From the NCBI GenBank assembly GCA_947471745.1, contig CANJKZ010000461.1:253001-317000 (forward strand): DNA of 64,000 bases. Direction: 5' to 3'. This DNA comes from Closterium sp. Naga37s-1. Lineage: Eukaryota > Streptophyta > Zygnematophyceae > Desmidiales > Closteriaceae. Positions 1 to 11,246 of this stretch are shown piece after piece. A program made the position numbers and the translations under genes. The notes below the pieces were generated by a model. The model made no database searches and had not been told where the DNA came from. It was given only the letters and a program-made list of their open reading frames with translations. Every line of letters begins with the position of its first letter. Position 1 is the first letter of the stretch.

Positions 1-99
1 AATACTTCATAATAACCAGCCGAATTCCAGTTAGCCACTCTCGCAGCTATACAGAAAGCAGCGAAGCGAAACCAGCGGGGTTTCCGGCACGCGTCTATT

Positions 100-3000
100 A
101 TGGCAGCCGCTGCACCACTCCGCGGCGCGCGTAATGCAACCGGTCCCCGGAGTACCGCGGCGCAGGCGCTGCGTCTTCTCCCGCTCCTCCTCCTCTCGCT
201 CCTACTCTCCCAGGCGGCTCGCCCTGCCGCCTCTCAGTCATCCGCGGCGCCCCGCCGCCTTCTCGCCACCGAGACGCCGAGCGACCCCGTTTATATCGTA
301 CGCCTTAAAGGAAACTCCGTCGCGGCCGAGATTGGCGGGGACGGGAATAACGGAAACGGCGGAAATGGGGGAGGTAACGGCGGAGGGTACGGGAGGAATG
401 GGCAGCGGCAGAAGATCGACCGGAACTCGCAACGTGTCAAAGACCACGTCAATCGAGTCAAAGCCCAGCACGCTCGAGTCGCGCGCGGCGCGGGGGTTCC
501 CGACTCGGACGTGCTCTACAGCTACGCGTACTCGACCAACGGTCTCGCGGCTCGGCTCTCCAAGCAGCAGAAGCGCGCGTTAGAAGCAGACCCGGAAGTA
601 GCATACGTGCAGGAGAGCAAAGTCCGCAAGCTAGATGTGCTCGACTCGCCGAATTTCCTCAATCTGCCCAACACGCTCTGGAAGGCGAATACCGCCGCGT
701 CGTTGAACGCGGCCGGCGCGGGAACGGTCATTGGGATTGTGGATACGGGCATTTGGCCCGAGCATCCGTCGTTCCAGGACCAGGTGTGTAGAAGTTACGC
801 TGTAACCAGGTGTGAATTGAGTTGACGCATCATAGCGCCCCCTTCAGCACACGCTGTGCCCTTTGATTCCCCCCTCCGCACACGCCCGTGCCAAATTCCC
901 CCCCTCATGTGTCCCCCGGGCCCCTTTTTTTCCTCCCCTAGGCGACCAACCCGTATCCCAACCCCCCCGCCACGTGGACGGGCAAGTGCCAGACCACCTC
1001 CGACTTCCCCAAGTGCACGCGGAAGCTCATCGGCGCGCAGTACTTCATCGCGGGGTTCCTCGCCGCGGGCCTGACGTATTACGATCCCAAGGATTGGCTC
1101 TCCCCGCGCGACCTGGCGGGCCACGGCACGTGGTGTGCGGGGTAAGACTCATAGATGGGTTACTTGCAATGTACACTGTTTTAGTTGGGTGCTTTCGAAT
1201 TTCGTACTTCATCTCGGGGTTCCTCGCCGCGAGGCTGACCTACTAAGGCGCTCCTTCCCTTCCCCATCCCGCCTCCTTCCCCATTTTCAGAGCCGCGGCC
1301 GGCAACGGCCCCGTCGCCTTCGGATCCCTCAACTCCGTCTCTCCTACGGCTCATCCTACGGCGCCGCGCCGCGCCGTACAAGGTCTCACTGTCCCCTGGT
1401 ATTCCCATACACTCCCTTTCCCCACTCACCCTCCTTCCCCATTTTCAGAGCCGCGGCCGGCAACGGTCCCGTCGCCTTCGGCACGCTCAACTCCGTCAAT
1501 CTCGGCTCGTCGTACGGCGCCGCGCCGCGCGCCTTCCTCGCAGCGTACAAGGTGTCGTGGTACAGCACCGCGTACGGCGGCCGCGCCATCACGGATTCCG
1601 ATATCTACGCGGCGGTCGATACGGCCGTGGCGGACGGGGTGGACGTGCTGTCGCTGTCGCTAGGAGGGATGGATCCGTCGGATACTTATTTCGACGACCT
1701 GGGCTATCTGGACGCTCACCTGGTGAGTCACCTGCGCCTTCTCTAGGCCTTCCTCGTTGATACGGCCGTGGCGGACGGGGTGGACGTGCTGTCGCTGTCG
1801 CTGGGCGGCATGGATCCTTCGGACACGTATTTCGATGACCTGGGCTATCTGGACGCGCATTTGGTGAGTTTCGACAGCCTTCCTGAGCCTCTCTCGCTTT
1901 CGCTGGGCATGGACCCGTCGGAAACGTATTTCGACGACCTGGGCTATCTGGACGCGCATTTGGTAAGTGCTATGCTCTCTCGCCTCCTCGTATTGTTCCG
2001 GTATTCTTTCGAATTCTCAAAAACACCCCACGCTTCCCTTCAATCTTTTTGTTCGTTTTACTGCCCGCAAACCTCAACAAGACCCTTCGACCTTCTCCGT
2101 GGTTTAGGCTCGCAAGCGTTAGAGAAATCTCATCACTCATCCTCCTCTGCCCCTTGCAACCTCTCTCTCCCCCTCCCATCCCCCTACCAGGCGGGAGTGG
2201 TGGTGGTGAAATCGGCTTCCAACTACGGTCCTCCACCCTTTCACCCCTCTCTCTACCGCGCCATCTCCAACTTCTCGCCCTTCTTCCTCACTGTTGGCGC
2301 CAGGTAAATCTCCAGGTGATATTTTTAGGTGGTTTCCCTCCCCTTACCATTCATTCATCCTTCCTCCGTGGTGCAAAATTCCTCTGATTCCCCGCCCCCC
2401 CCTCCCCCTCCCTCTCCCCCCCTCCCTTTACCCTTATTCCGCAACCTTCCTCATCTTAACTCTCTTCTCCGGCCACCTCTCCGTCCACCTCCCTCCCCCT
2501 TCCCATGGCTGTTTCCCCCTGGGCACGCTAGCATCTCTTATTTCATTCCGCCTCCATCTCCCTTCCCCCTTGCATTTGCATGCGCTTACCTCAAACAGCC
2601 TTGATTATCCCCCCAAATCCTTTCCGCCTCCATCTCCCTTCCCCCTTGAATGCGCGCAGCTCTATCAGCCGTCGTTACAACGCGTCGCTCACCCTCGGTA
2701 ACGGCACCGTGATTTACGGAAACGGGTTTGGCGGTTTATGGGTGCCAACACCCCCCTCATCGACGCGGCTAAAATTCCTGCTGCGGGCTACGGTGCATCT
2801 ACAGTAAGTAAAAGGGAGAAAGTAAGATGTTCCGTTCTCTTCTAATGCTGATTGGTTCGCCTAACTTTCGTTTGCCTTGTCAGTGCATATACACTACGAT
2901 TTGTTTCTCTTATATGTACCGTCAAAACCACTTGTTGGTTGACACCGTTGGCTCTGGAATACAATGCATCTAGGCGTATAACCTACTCTATTTTTCATAG

Positions 3001-4519
3001 TTGTTATGTCTCTGAAAACAAATAACCTGCCCGCATTGATTAGGTTATATTCACCTTGTCCATTCCGGATGAGCCAAGTGTTGTAAAGCCTCCCTCGATT
3101 CCGTTGATTAACATTCTCTTCTCCTGCATTCCCTTCCCTCTTTCTCAACAGGCCAAGTACTGCAAATATGGTTCGCTCGACCCAGTCTGGGTGGCATGGC
3201 GCATGGTGGTGTGCTTATACGGAGGGGGAGTGAGCAACGACGAAAAGGCAGCAGAGGTGGCACGCGGCAAGGGCTTAGCTCTGCTTATAGTGAATGTGAT
3301 GCCGGCAGATGAGGCGTCAATTACCCGATACGGCACCCTCCCTGCAATGACTCTCTTCCCTCCTAACGATGCTATTCTTAACGAGTACCTGCTGTCAGCA
3401 AGGTATGCGGTGTGGTGTGTCTGGTATCTGCCAGTAGCCATGCTGCTTTTTAAATGCTTTCCACCCTTGCCCTCTTTCTTTACCTCCCCTCACTGCACTT
3501 CCCCTCGCCCTCCATCCCCTCCATCGCCCTTTATAAACTCTCCCTTAAAAAATGTCCATTGTGTTTCAACTGATCGCTTACGCTCTACTTTCATTCAAAC
3601 TCTCACCCCCTTCACGCCTCTCCCCACCCATTTCATTATTCCTCCCAGCCCCACAGGCACCATGTCTTACGGTTGCGTTCAAACCACCGCTGGCACCGCA
3701 GCAGCCATGGCCTACTTCTCTTCCATCGGCCCTCTCGTCCTCCCCTCCACTGTCCCTCCTCCCTCGTTCCCCACCAACGATATCTTAAAGCCCGATATTA
3801 TTGCTCCGGGGTATAACCTCTGGGGTGCTGCTACCGGAACGACCCCGGGTGCTGCTATGTCGACAGCAACTAAGGCTTTAATGAGTGGGACGTCCATGTC
3901 TACACCACAAGTTGCGGGAATTGTGGCGCTTATAATGCAGAATAGGACTGATTGGACGCCGTCGCAGGTGATGTCGGCACTTATGACGACGGCTAACGTG
4001 AAGAATAACAAGGGTGTGGCGATTAAGAGTTACAATAATACTGCAGCGACGCCGTGGCAAATGGGAGCTGGACACGTGGACGCGAGCAAGGTCCTGAACC
4101 CGGGCCTTACGTACAGTCTCACCGGGCAGGATTTCTACAACTTTTTGGCCGGGCAAAATCTGACAATTGCCCAGTCGCTGGTTACTGCTGATACTGTTCT
4201 GACGCCGATTCCTGCTTACAACCTCAACCGACCGACGATTTCCGTGGGACGGCTTATAGGGAGTCTGACTGTAAAGAGGACGGTCACGAGTGTGGGGAGT
4301 GCAGTGTCAACTTACAATGCTACTGTAGTTACTCCTACAGGGGTTACCACGGTGGTTACGCCAAAGTCCTTCACGATTGCACCCGGCGAGTCGGTGACGT
4401 TCAACGTAACGTTCAAGGTGGTAACCGCGTACAATTATTTCAGGTACGGGAGTCTGACGTGGAAGGATGGTAAGAGTGTGGTTGTGTCTCAGATTGCCGT
4501 GGTTCCCTGGTCTGTCTGA
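100..4519 (+). CDS. Plant-type subtilisin-like serine protease (subtilase, S8 family), 7 exons, one frameshift
   Basis: Secreted serine endopeptidase. Exons read from GT-AG sites: 100-783, 942-1141, 1449-1722, 2191-2303, 2660-2803, 3152-3402, 3649-4519; all phases agree except inside exon 5. The ATG at 100 opens a hydrophobic signal peptide (residues about 19-45), then an I9 inhibitor prodomain (about 63-175) carrying a Gly/Asn-rich insert. Catalytic residues: Asp in IVDTGIW (about 215), His in GHGTWC (about 289; the second His of the usual GHGTH is Trp), oxyanion Asn in SASNYGP (about 397), Ser in SGTSMSTP (about 636). A PA-like region lies in exons 5-6 and a fibronectin-like tail follows. 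In exon 5 the frame ending in GNGFGG near 2735 must shift by one base to give the conserved continuation starting MGANTPL; this is a real lesion or a sequence error. Partial exon copies lie in introns 2 and 3. The total is about 845 codons, usual for plant subtilases. Confidence 0.88.
1291..1383 (+). repeat. Partial copy of subtilase exon 3 (acceptor side)
   Basis: The intron end TTTTCAG and the first roughly 90 bases of exon 3 (AAAGNGPVAFG) occur here and again at 1449, where the complete exon follows. This copy drifts out of frame after the SLNSV-like part, so it cannot replace the real exon. It is an acceptor-side decoy placed upstream of the functional acceptor. Confidence 0.85.
1759..1962 (+). 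repeat. Two partial copies of subtilase exon 3 (donor side)
   Basis: The 3' end of exon 3 (DTAVADGVDVLSLSLGG...YLDAHL plus GTGAGT) is repeated at about 1759-1863 with donor GTGAGT, and in shorter form at about 1889-1962 with donor GTAAGT. Both lie downstream of the full exon ending at 1722. Splicing must choose the first donor to give the phase required by exon 4 at 2191. Confidence 0.88.
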
Positions 4520-5121
4520 CCCTGGTTAACTGGGGTGTACTTTGTACCAGTATCGGTCTGTCACTGCTGGATGGCAAACTGTACTTGCATTGTGGTGGGT
4601 CAAAAGTTGTTTGTGTTTGATTATGTATGACATATGTACGGTATGTGAAATTGACGGAGAGTTAGCATATTGTGGTTTATTGGCTCTGCGTGTTCGCTTA
4701 ATCCTGCTCAGTCATTTACCAGCTTTGGTGGGGTATCCGAGGGGGTTAGGTTATGGAGAATGCCAGCCACTTCATGCTGCAACATTACTACTGCTTGTAG
4801 TTTCTGTTTGTCCATGCACTACTGAATATTTCCCTGCAAATATATTAAACTTGAACCAATAAGAGAACTTTACTATGGAACTTCTGAAGAGTGTAATATT
4901 AGAAATTTCATTAGTCAACGCGAAGCTGACAGTAACGCAGACCAGTCCCGCTAAACGCAAGCAGCACATCAACGATGTAAATGGATAACGTTATATGAAT
5001 TTTATCCGAATCCACTCATCCTGCACAACCAAGAAATTGTTCAGGTGGGATGCGAAGCCCCAAAGACAACCGGATTGTTGTGACTTTGTCCCTCTTGCTT
5101 CACCCGTGGTCTTCTACAGCA
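4520..5121. other. Intergenic, subtilase 3' flank
   Basis: AT-richer than its neighbours. It probably holds the subtilase 3' UTR (AATATATTAAAC and CCAATAAGAG near 4840-4862 are possible polyadenylation elements). No credible gene was seen; the short open frames here lack homology or codon character. Confidence 0.5.
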
Positions 5122-5330
5122 AAACCCTAGCCTCCCCACCCCCCTCAACCCCCACAGAACCCCCCACACCCCGCAGAACCCTTTTTCTCCACTCTTGCGC
5201 ACATGCACTCGTCCTCTCCTCCACGCTCCGCTCTCTCCTCCCTCGCGCTGCCTTTTTCCTTCGCTTCTGCTCTTAGATTCCTTCCTCTCCCTCCTCACGA
5301 GTTAGCTTACCCTAATCGCACCTAGGGTTA
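5122..5330 (+). promoter_or_regulatory. Telo-box promoter/5' UTR region of eL38
   Basis: AAACCCTAG at 5122-5130, a second ACCCTAA at about 5309-5315 and an AGGGTTA at about 5324-5330 stand within 235 bases of the eL38 ATG. Telo-boxes (AAACCCTA) are a known hallmark of plant ribosomal protein gene promoters. C/T-rich runs between them resemble pyrimidine-rich transcription starts. The transcription start itself cannot be placed from sequence alone. Confidence 0.6.
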
Positions 5331-5353
5331 ATTCCTCCACCCACGTCGTCACC

Positions 5354-8149
5354 ATGGTGCGTGCACTTACGCTTTAATAGTCTTTATCTTATTCCATAGA
5401 CTTCGATTTTCCGCGGTCTACTTAGACGTACTGCCAGAATTGCATTAAATATAGTTTGAGTATGTGCAACTTGAAAAAATCAGAGCTGTTGCGGGTTTCG
5501 CCTGTTCTGTCGGGTGTTTCTTTCCTGCGGGCTCATTCCCATTATTTTTTTCTGCGTGGCGCGTTGTGTGTCGGGGCCAAAAGCAAATTAGGGTTTGGCC
5601 CACGTCGGCAAGCCTTTCCGCATTCACCCGTGCACAAGGCGCACGTAGCCGACCGACTTGCGTCTAGCTCGCGTCGTTGTCGTTAAGACTTGCGTCCAGC
5701 TCGTAGTAAAAGACGCATTTCAGACATTTGTCTTACAACGTGTTGCCTCGAGTCTCGGAAACACGGCTGTGAGCGAATAGATATCTAAACTGCCGACGTC
5801 TCTGTCTCGCTTCCCCTCTTTCCCATCTCGTCAATCTTGAAAACTCCTTGCCAATGACCGGCAACATTCGCCTTCGTGCTTTTGAAAGCGCAGACTCTCC
5901 ATTCTCCTCCGCCACACCCCGCCATCCCCTTTTCCCTTTTCTTATCCGCTGAGCCCACGTGCCTTCCCGCCATCCAAAGCATCATCCACAAAAATAATTA
6001 GTTCCCTCTCACGCCTCACCTGCCGTTCCTATTCCGCTCCCCCACTTCTCTGCACCCTTTGCCCCCTCCACTAACCCGTCCCTCACAGTGCTGCCGACTC
6101 AATCTTCCAGCCGAAGCAAGGATTTCCTCCTCACGCCTCCCTTCCTTTTCCCTCACGCTCCCCTTCGGCTCCCCTTCGGCTCCCCTTCCGCTCCCCTACC
6201 GCTCCCCCGCATCCTTTCCACCGTTTCCCCCGCCGCTGCCCCCTCCGCTGCCCCCGCCTTGGCCCCTTTCCCCTCAACCCTGACAATTCACGCTTGCAGC
6301 CGAAGCAGATCCACGAGATCAAGGACTTCCTCCTCACGTCTACCTACCCCCCCTTTCTCCCCTCTTCACCTCCTCTCCCCTCCCCCCCTCCCCCCCCACA
6401 CACACCTTACGATTCACGCTTGCAGCCGAAGCAGATCCACGAGATCAAGGACTTCCTCCTCACGGCGAGGCGGAAGGATGCCCGCTGTAAGTCTTTGGTT
6501 GATTTATCTCCTGATCTAATATGTCAGGCTTTTTCCAAGTCCCTCTCGCTTTCCCTTCCTACCTCGCTGACTCACCAGTCGCCTAAACAGCTCCTTCAGT
6601 GATGCTCTGTTGGTCAAGCGCAATTTGCTCCTCCCCTCCCCTAACCTCACCCACCAGTTGCCTTCAAAATTCGTTCGCTGCTGCTCTGACCATCCATTCA
6701 GTGACCTTTGAAATTCAAGTCCGTAACCGTCAAGTGCGATTCCGTTCAACCCCCTCCCCGTCACTGTCCCTCCCTCCCGAACCAACCCGTCATCTTTACC
6801 TCTCCCACCTCTCATTTAACCTCGACTCACTGCTCCCTCCTCCTCTCCTCCCTCCCCTCCCCTTCTCTCTTGCAGCCGTGAAGATCAAGAAGACCGTTTA
6901 CGTGGTGAAGTTTAAGGTGCGATGCTCCACGAGCACCAAATCACCTCCTTTTTGCCTTTTTTATTTTTCTTTTCTTTTCCTACCTGCTCCCCTCCTCTCC
7001 TCTCTGGTTCCCGCCCCACCCCCCCCCCCCCCCCCCCCCCCCCCCCTCTCCAGCCGTGAAGATCAAGAAGACCGGAGACGTGGTGAAGTTCAAGGTGCGG
7101 TGCTCCAAGTACCTCTACACGCTCTGCGTCACAGACAGCGACAAAGCGGACAAGCTCAAGCAGTCGCTGCCCCCTGGTATGTTGTAGGCGATATTGAGGA
7201 TTATTTTACTGTGCGATGCTCCACCTCTACACGCTCTGCGTCACCGACAGCGACAAGGCGGACAAGCTGAGTCGCTGCCCCGGGTATGTGTTGTTCGCTC
7301 TGTTTGGGATGTATTGTGCGTGTTCCCATGTTATCTTGTGCACCTTTGCACCTGCTTCACCACATGAGCCCAAGCACAACCCCAATTCTCACAGATTCCC
7401 ATTTGCAGCTTTATAAATTAAGCAGGGGTATCTCGAGTACAGGTTGCTTCAGTGCTGAACGGTTAGGTTTCGCATCTACAGTGCCGGACATGTGGACACA
7501 GCTTAGAACAATGCCGGAGTTATAGATTCAGTGCAGAAGTTTCAGTGCAGCAAGCTCCTCTTAATGCTACTGCTCGGGTTAGGTAGTCCGGTTAGTGCAG
7601 GAAGCTAAGATTCAGGTAGTCTATTTCATCCAAGCAAGCCTGGATCCCAAGGGGGTTGTTTCAATGCAGCAGACTTAGATCGGTGCAGCGAGCTTAGATT
7701 CAGGAAGTCTTTCAGTGTAGCGCCAAGATAGGGGTTGCGTGCGGATTTTCCAAGTTCATGAAGGTAGCAGGTTCTACGTTTGAATGTCGGAATGCAGGCG
7801 GGTAGCGACGGGTATGTAGGGGTCGTTTGAATGCATTCTACGAATCTCGGTCAAGCGTTTTTTTCTCGGTAGCAAAAGCTGATTGGCTGACTCTGGCCAA
7901 TTGTAGCCCTGAAAAATCCAGTGGTTTCGGGCTTTTGTGACTGGCGACAATGAGCTGGGGCTCGAAAGTTTTCAGACTAGACTGACTTTTTTTTTCAATG
8001 AAATATTTACTGTGGAATTTGCTGTACAACGTATTCATCGTACAGCACAGGAACTCTGATCTGTTCTCCACTTATTATAATTCTCTTTCTCCCCCTACCC
8101 GCTTACTTCCTCCCTCCCCCCCGCAGGTCTGCACGTTCAGGACATTTGA
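5354..8149 (+). CDS. RPL38: 60S ribosomal protein eL38 (RPL38)
   Basis: Structural protein of the large ribosomal subunit. Exons: 5354-5356 (the ATG alone, in ACCATGG context), 6426-6486, 7054-7176, 8127-8149; spliced length 210 bases, 69 aa, the family's normal size, with phases all matching. Recognisable segments are [20 protein letters not shown], then [36 protein letters not shown] and a C-terminal GLHVQDI. An intron directly after the start codon is also known from other eukaryotic RPL38 genes. Four truncated copies of exons 2 and 3 lie in the introns, and a run of 28 C stands just before the exon 3 acceptor. The full-length copy of each exon was taken as functional. Expected to be constitutive, with telo-boxes upstream. 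Confidence 0.95.
6111..6338 (+). repeat. Two partial copies of eL38 exon 2
   Basis: Copy 1 (6111-6135), preceded by CCAG, has an internal deletion but keeps both ends of the exon's first half. Copy 2 (6300-6338), preceded by CTTGCAG, is identical to the first 39 bases of the real exon 2 and then breaks off into intron sequence. Both lie upstream of the real acceptor at 6425/6426. Confidence 0.92.
6876..6936 (+). repeat. Partial copy of eL38 exon 3 (acceptor side)
   Basis: TTGCAG followed by a close copy of the first part of exon 3 ([16 protein letters not shown]) with a few changes, then divergence. The complete exon 3 follows at 7054. Confidence 0.92.
7019..7046 (+). repeat. Poly-C tract (C28)
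   Basis: Uninterrupted run of 28 C directly before CTCTCCAG and the eL38 exon 3 acceptor. It doubles as the pyrimidine tract of that intron. Its exact length is likely to be unreliable in any assembly. Confidence 0.9.
7211..7284 (+). repeat. Partial copy of eL38 exon 3 (donor side)
   Basis: Copies the 3' half of exon 3 ([15 protein letters not shown]) with a small internal deletion and a GTATGT donor-like end, downstream of the real donor at 7176/7177. Confidence 0.9.
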
Positions 8150-10083
8150 ATCTGATGAGATGCAGCAGAGACATGAAATGCAGAGTGAGGCACATAACCA
8201 CTGATGTAGTAGCGCTGGCAGGGACCACTGTTCCTGGTCATGACAGAGTGGTTGAATGCGTTTGAGCGGTTGCTGCTGCTCTGCTGCTGGGCTCTTTGCT
8301 GTGGCTCTGGGATTTTGATGCCCTGGCTTGTGCCAGCTGTATTTGCATCTTTGGCTGTGCTCCCCAATTAGTCTCTGTACGCCAGAATGTTGAAATTGAA
8401 GAAAGCATTTACACCTAAACCTGTGTACACGGTATGATAACAGGTTGGTTGCTTGTTACTTGCTAGTACATACACTGGTAGCGGGATCAAGACACTTTTC
8501 TGCTGAGCATCCAGGAGTATATTATTACATCATTATTATTATATCATGGTTAAAAATCTATGCTCTTCGATTGCAGAAATCGAGATAGAAAACAAGTGGC
8601 CATGGCTTGGGGCCCCGTACCACTGCATGTATCGTAATAATGAACCATGCTAAAACATACTAAACCGCCCTCTAAATCAAACAAACCCAAATGTTCTCCC
8701 GCACTGCAGCTGCCACACAGCCGCTTGCCTGTCGAGGCGGACCACATGACAGGCCCACTCTGAAAGCCTCACTTGGAGCTCTGGCCGGACTTAGGCTTGC
8801 CTGAAATGCCTTGTGTTGGCTTGCATCATAAATTATTGGCTGGAAACCCGGGCCGACGCTACGGCCCTAAGCAAGCCCTGATGTTCGGCGGCCCACGTGG
8901 AATTCGAGTGAGGCGAATAGGTTATCCACCGGGTCTGGGTGAGAAGAGATGCACAGCACAATCCATCAACCCGAGTCCACAGCCAGGGCACATGCTACCC
9001 ACATGACAGGTTGGAACCTGCCCTCATCTGACCATCCCATACAGTACATTACGGTACTGTACATTTCTATGGGATGGGGTTTGGTGGGAAGGGGTGATAG
9101 GTCTGGTCCGGCATATTGCTGCTGGCGCTGCTGCTCCAGGTGGCCCTCATCGCTAGAGAATTTAGGCAGATGGTGTGGGCTGGGGGTTGGGGGGAGGGGT
9201 ATTGAGAGAACGCGATGCCCGGGCCGGGGGTTAGGTCGTCTTTAGCAGGCGAAGGCGTGAATGGTGGATGCGGAGAGAACCGCGGGTTTCAATAGCCTCG
9301 CGTCTCCAAGCCTCCGTCCAGCCAGGCCAAAACGGAAACTGAACCAGGTCAATGGCTTGTTAGCCGTCCTTGCCGTACCTCACACTTCGGCTGCAGCATC
9401 CAAGGGCGCAAGGAATCCACCAAACCAGAACAAACCCCACCCCAGGCGCAAGCCATCCTCAAGCCTCAGCGGGCTACCCCCACTTTTCCCACCCCCCCCT
9501 CCCCCCGCACCCGCGCCCGCGCCCGCGCGTCGTACAGTACACAGCTGCACCATGCTCCGCCTCCGCTGTACAGGTCACTCAGGCATTCTTTCTGTCCGCC
9601 TGCCCGACACCCACCCTGCCCGGCATGGCCGAATGCTATCCATCCCTGCCCCTTCCCCAGACAACCCTTCCCCAAAACCAAGATTGCCCAGGGCGGGTCA
9701 TTTTCGTCCAATCACAACTGACCTGGTTCGTTCTGGTGCGCAATGGTCTAAAGCGGTTGAAACCTGAACCGCTCTGAAACGTGGTAAAACGTATTGAACC
9801 ACAGTCTGTTCATCAGTGCTTGAGCTGTGCAAGTCTTGATTGTGCAAGGCTTGAGAATCTGGCTGGCTTCAGAACTTCAAGGTTGTTATCACTCTCTTCA
9901 GACCACTAAGTTTATGCAGTGCTGATAAATCAAGTGAGCTAGATTGTCAAGGGTGCCTCAGTATTATATGTTCGACCGCTAGTTAAGCCGCTTCGGTTTA
10001 TTACTACCTTCTTGTTGCAACGCGGAAAACGTCGACTTTGGTACTGAGTGAGTGGATAAGTCCTTGTTTCCGTCTTGACATTC
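8150..10083. other. Intergenic between eL38 and STOP1-like A
   Basis: Contains the eL38 3' flank and presumably the promoter of the next gene. No open frame has convincing coding character. Degenerate repeats of the type CAGTGCAGCAAGCTTAGATTCAG lie at about 7450-7720, inside the last eL38 intron just before this stretch. No RNA gene was recognised. Confidence 0.5.
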
Positions 10084-11208
10084 ATGGCGTCGCCTTTTTA
10101 CCAACAGATCGGCGTAGATTTTGCCAGTTTTCACCCCCTTGCGGAGAATCCCCGTCCTATGCTGAGTCAGCAGCCATATCCTCCACATCAGCTGCATCAT
10201 CCGCCATTTCAGGCACAAACGCCGCATCCGCTGATGTCAAATGAAGCGGTTCCTTCACAAGGCGGCCCTCAAACCACGCCGCAACTCATGATGAATCTGA
10301 ACCAAGCGATGGTCGATCCCGGCGGCTCCGGTTTCGCTTCTGGTGCTCCATCTGGTGCTCCTTCTAATGATCCGTCTGGTGGTGTTCTTGGCTTGTCTTC
10401 CTCCCCAGAAGCTCTAATGAATGCCCTCAATTTGCTTCAGCAGGTACGGTTCTATGAATGCTACATCGTCCATTTTCCTCCATCTCTTTCCGTTTGAAGA
10501 CTCAGTTGTACCTTCCCTATATGTGCTACTCGACACCTATCATGGAGTTTTTACTTAAACGCTTGTTTCTGGTTTGTTGTTCCAAACATCTCTTGCATCG
10601 TTCTTTTCAAGGTCATGTATTCGTTTCCGCCTTTTCTCTCGATTTCGTTGTCCGCAGAACATCAGCGCGCTTCAGTCGCTCATCCCGTTGATGGCGCAGC
10701 AGCAGCAGCAGCAGCCAATCGACAGCGCTCACGCGGAGCAGCTAAAGCAGCAGCACGCTGCCGCGTCGGCCGGAATCGCGTCCGTCATTTCCCAGCTCGC
10801 GCTCGCCGCGGCCAACATCCTTCCCCAAATGGGCCTTCCCGCGCCCGTTAATGTCACCTCGGCTATGATTCCACCCGCTAATGTCACATCTGGTGCTTTC
10901 CAGTCCGGAAATTCCAACGTGGGAAGTCTCCAAATATCGTCTGTCCAGCCGAGTCACCCCGGCGTGGCGGCGTTTCCGTCTCTTGACCCGCATCCTGATC
11001 TTAACAATCTTCAGCAACATCATCAACCAATCCTGGAGCACCAATCCCCGCAGACCCCACCGGGAGCTCCGGCGGGCTTCGGCTCCCAATCGCGAAGCGT
11101 GCGGAACACTGATAAGGCTTCGGCTCAGCTGCAACTGGGTCTTGCTCCCTTGACCCCTGCTCTCGGCGAGTCGTTCAAGATGCAGCACGAGCAGCATCAC
11201 ATTCATCC

Positions 11209-11246
<38 letters not shown>

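Noticed and set aside
6876..6936. The first eL38 exon 3-like copy as the functional exon
   Set aside because: It lacks the second half of the exon and reads KKTVYVVKF; only 7054-7176 gives the full conserved protein.
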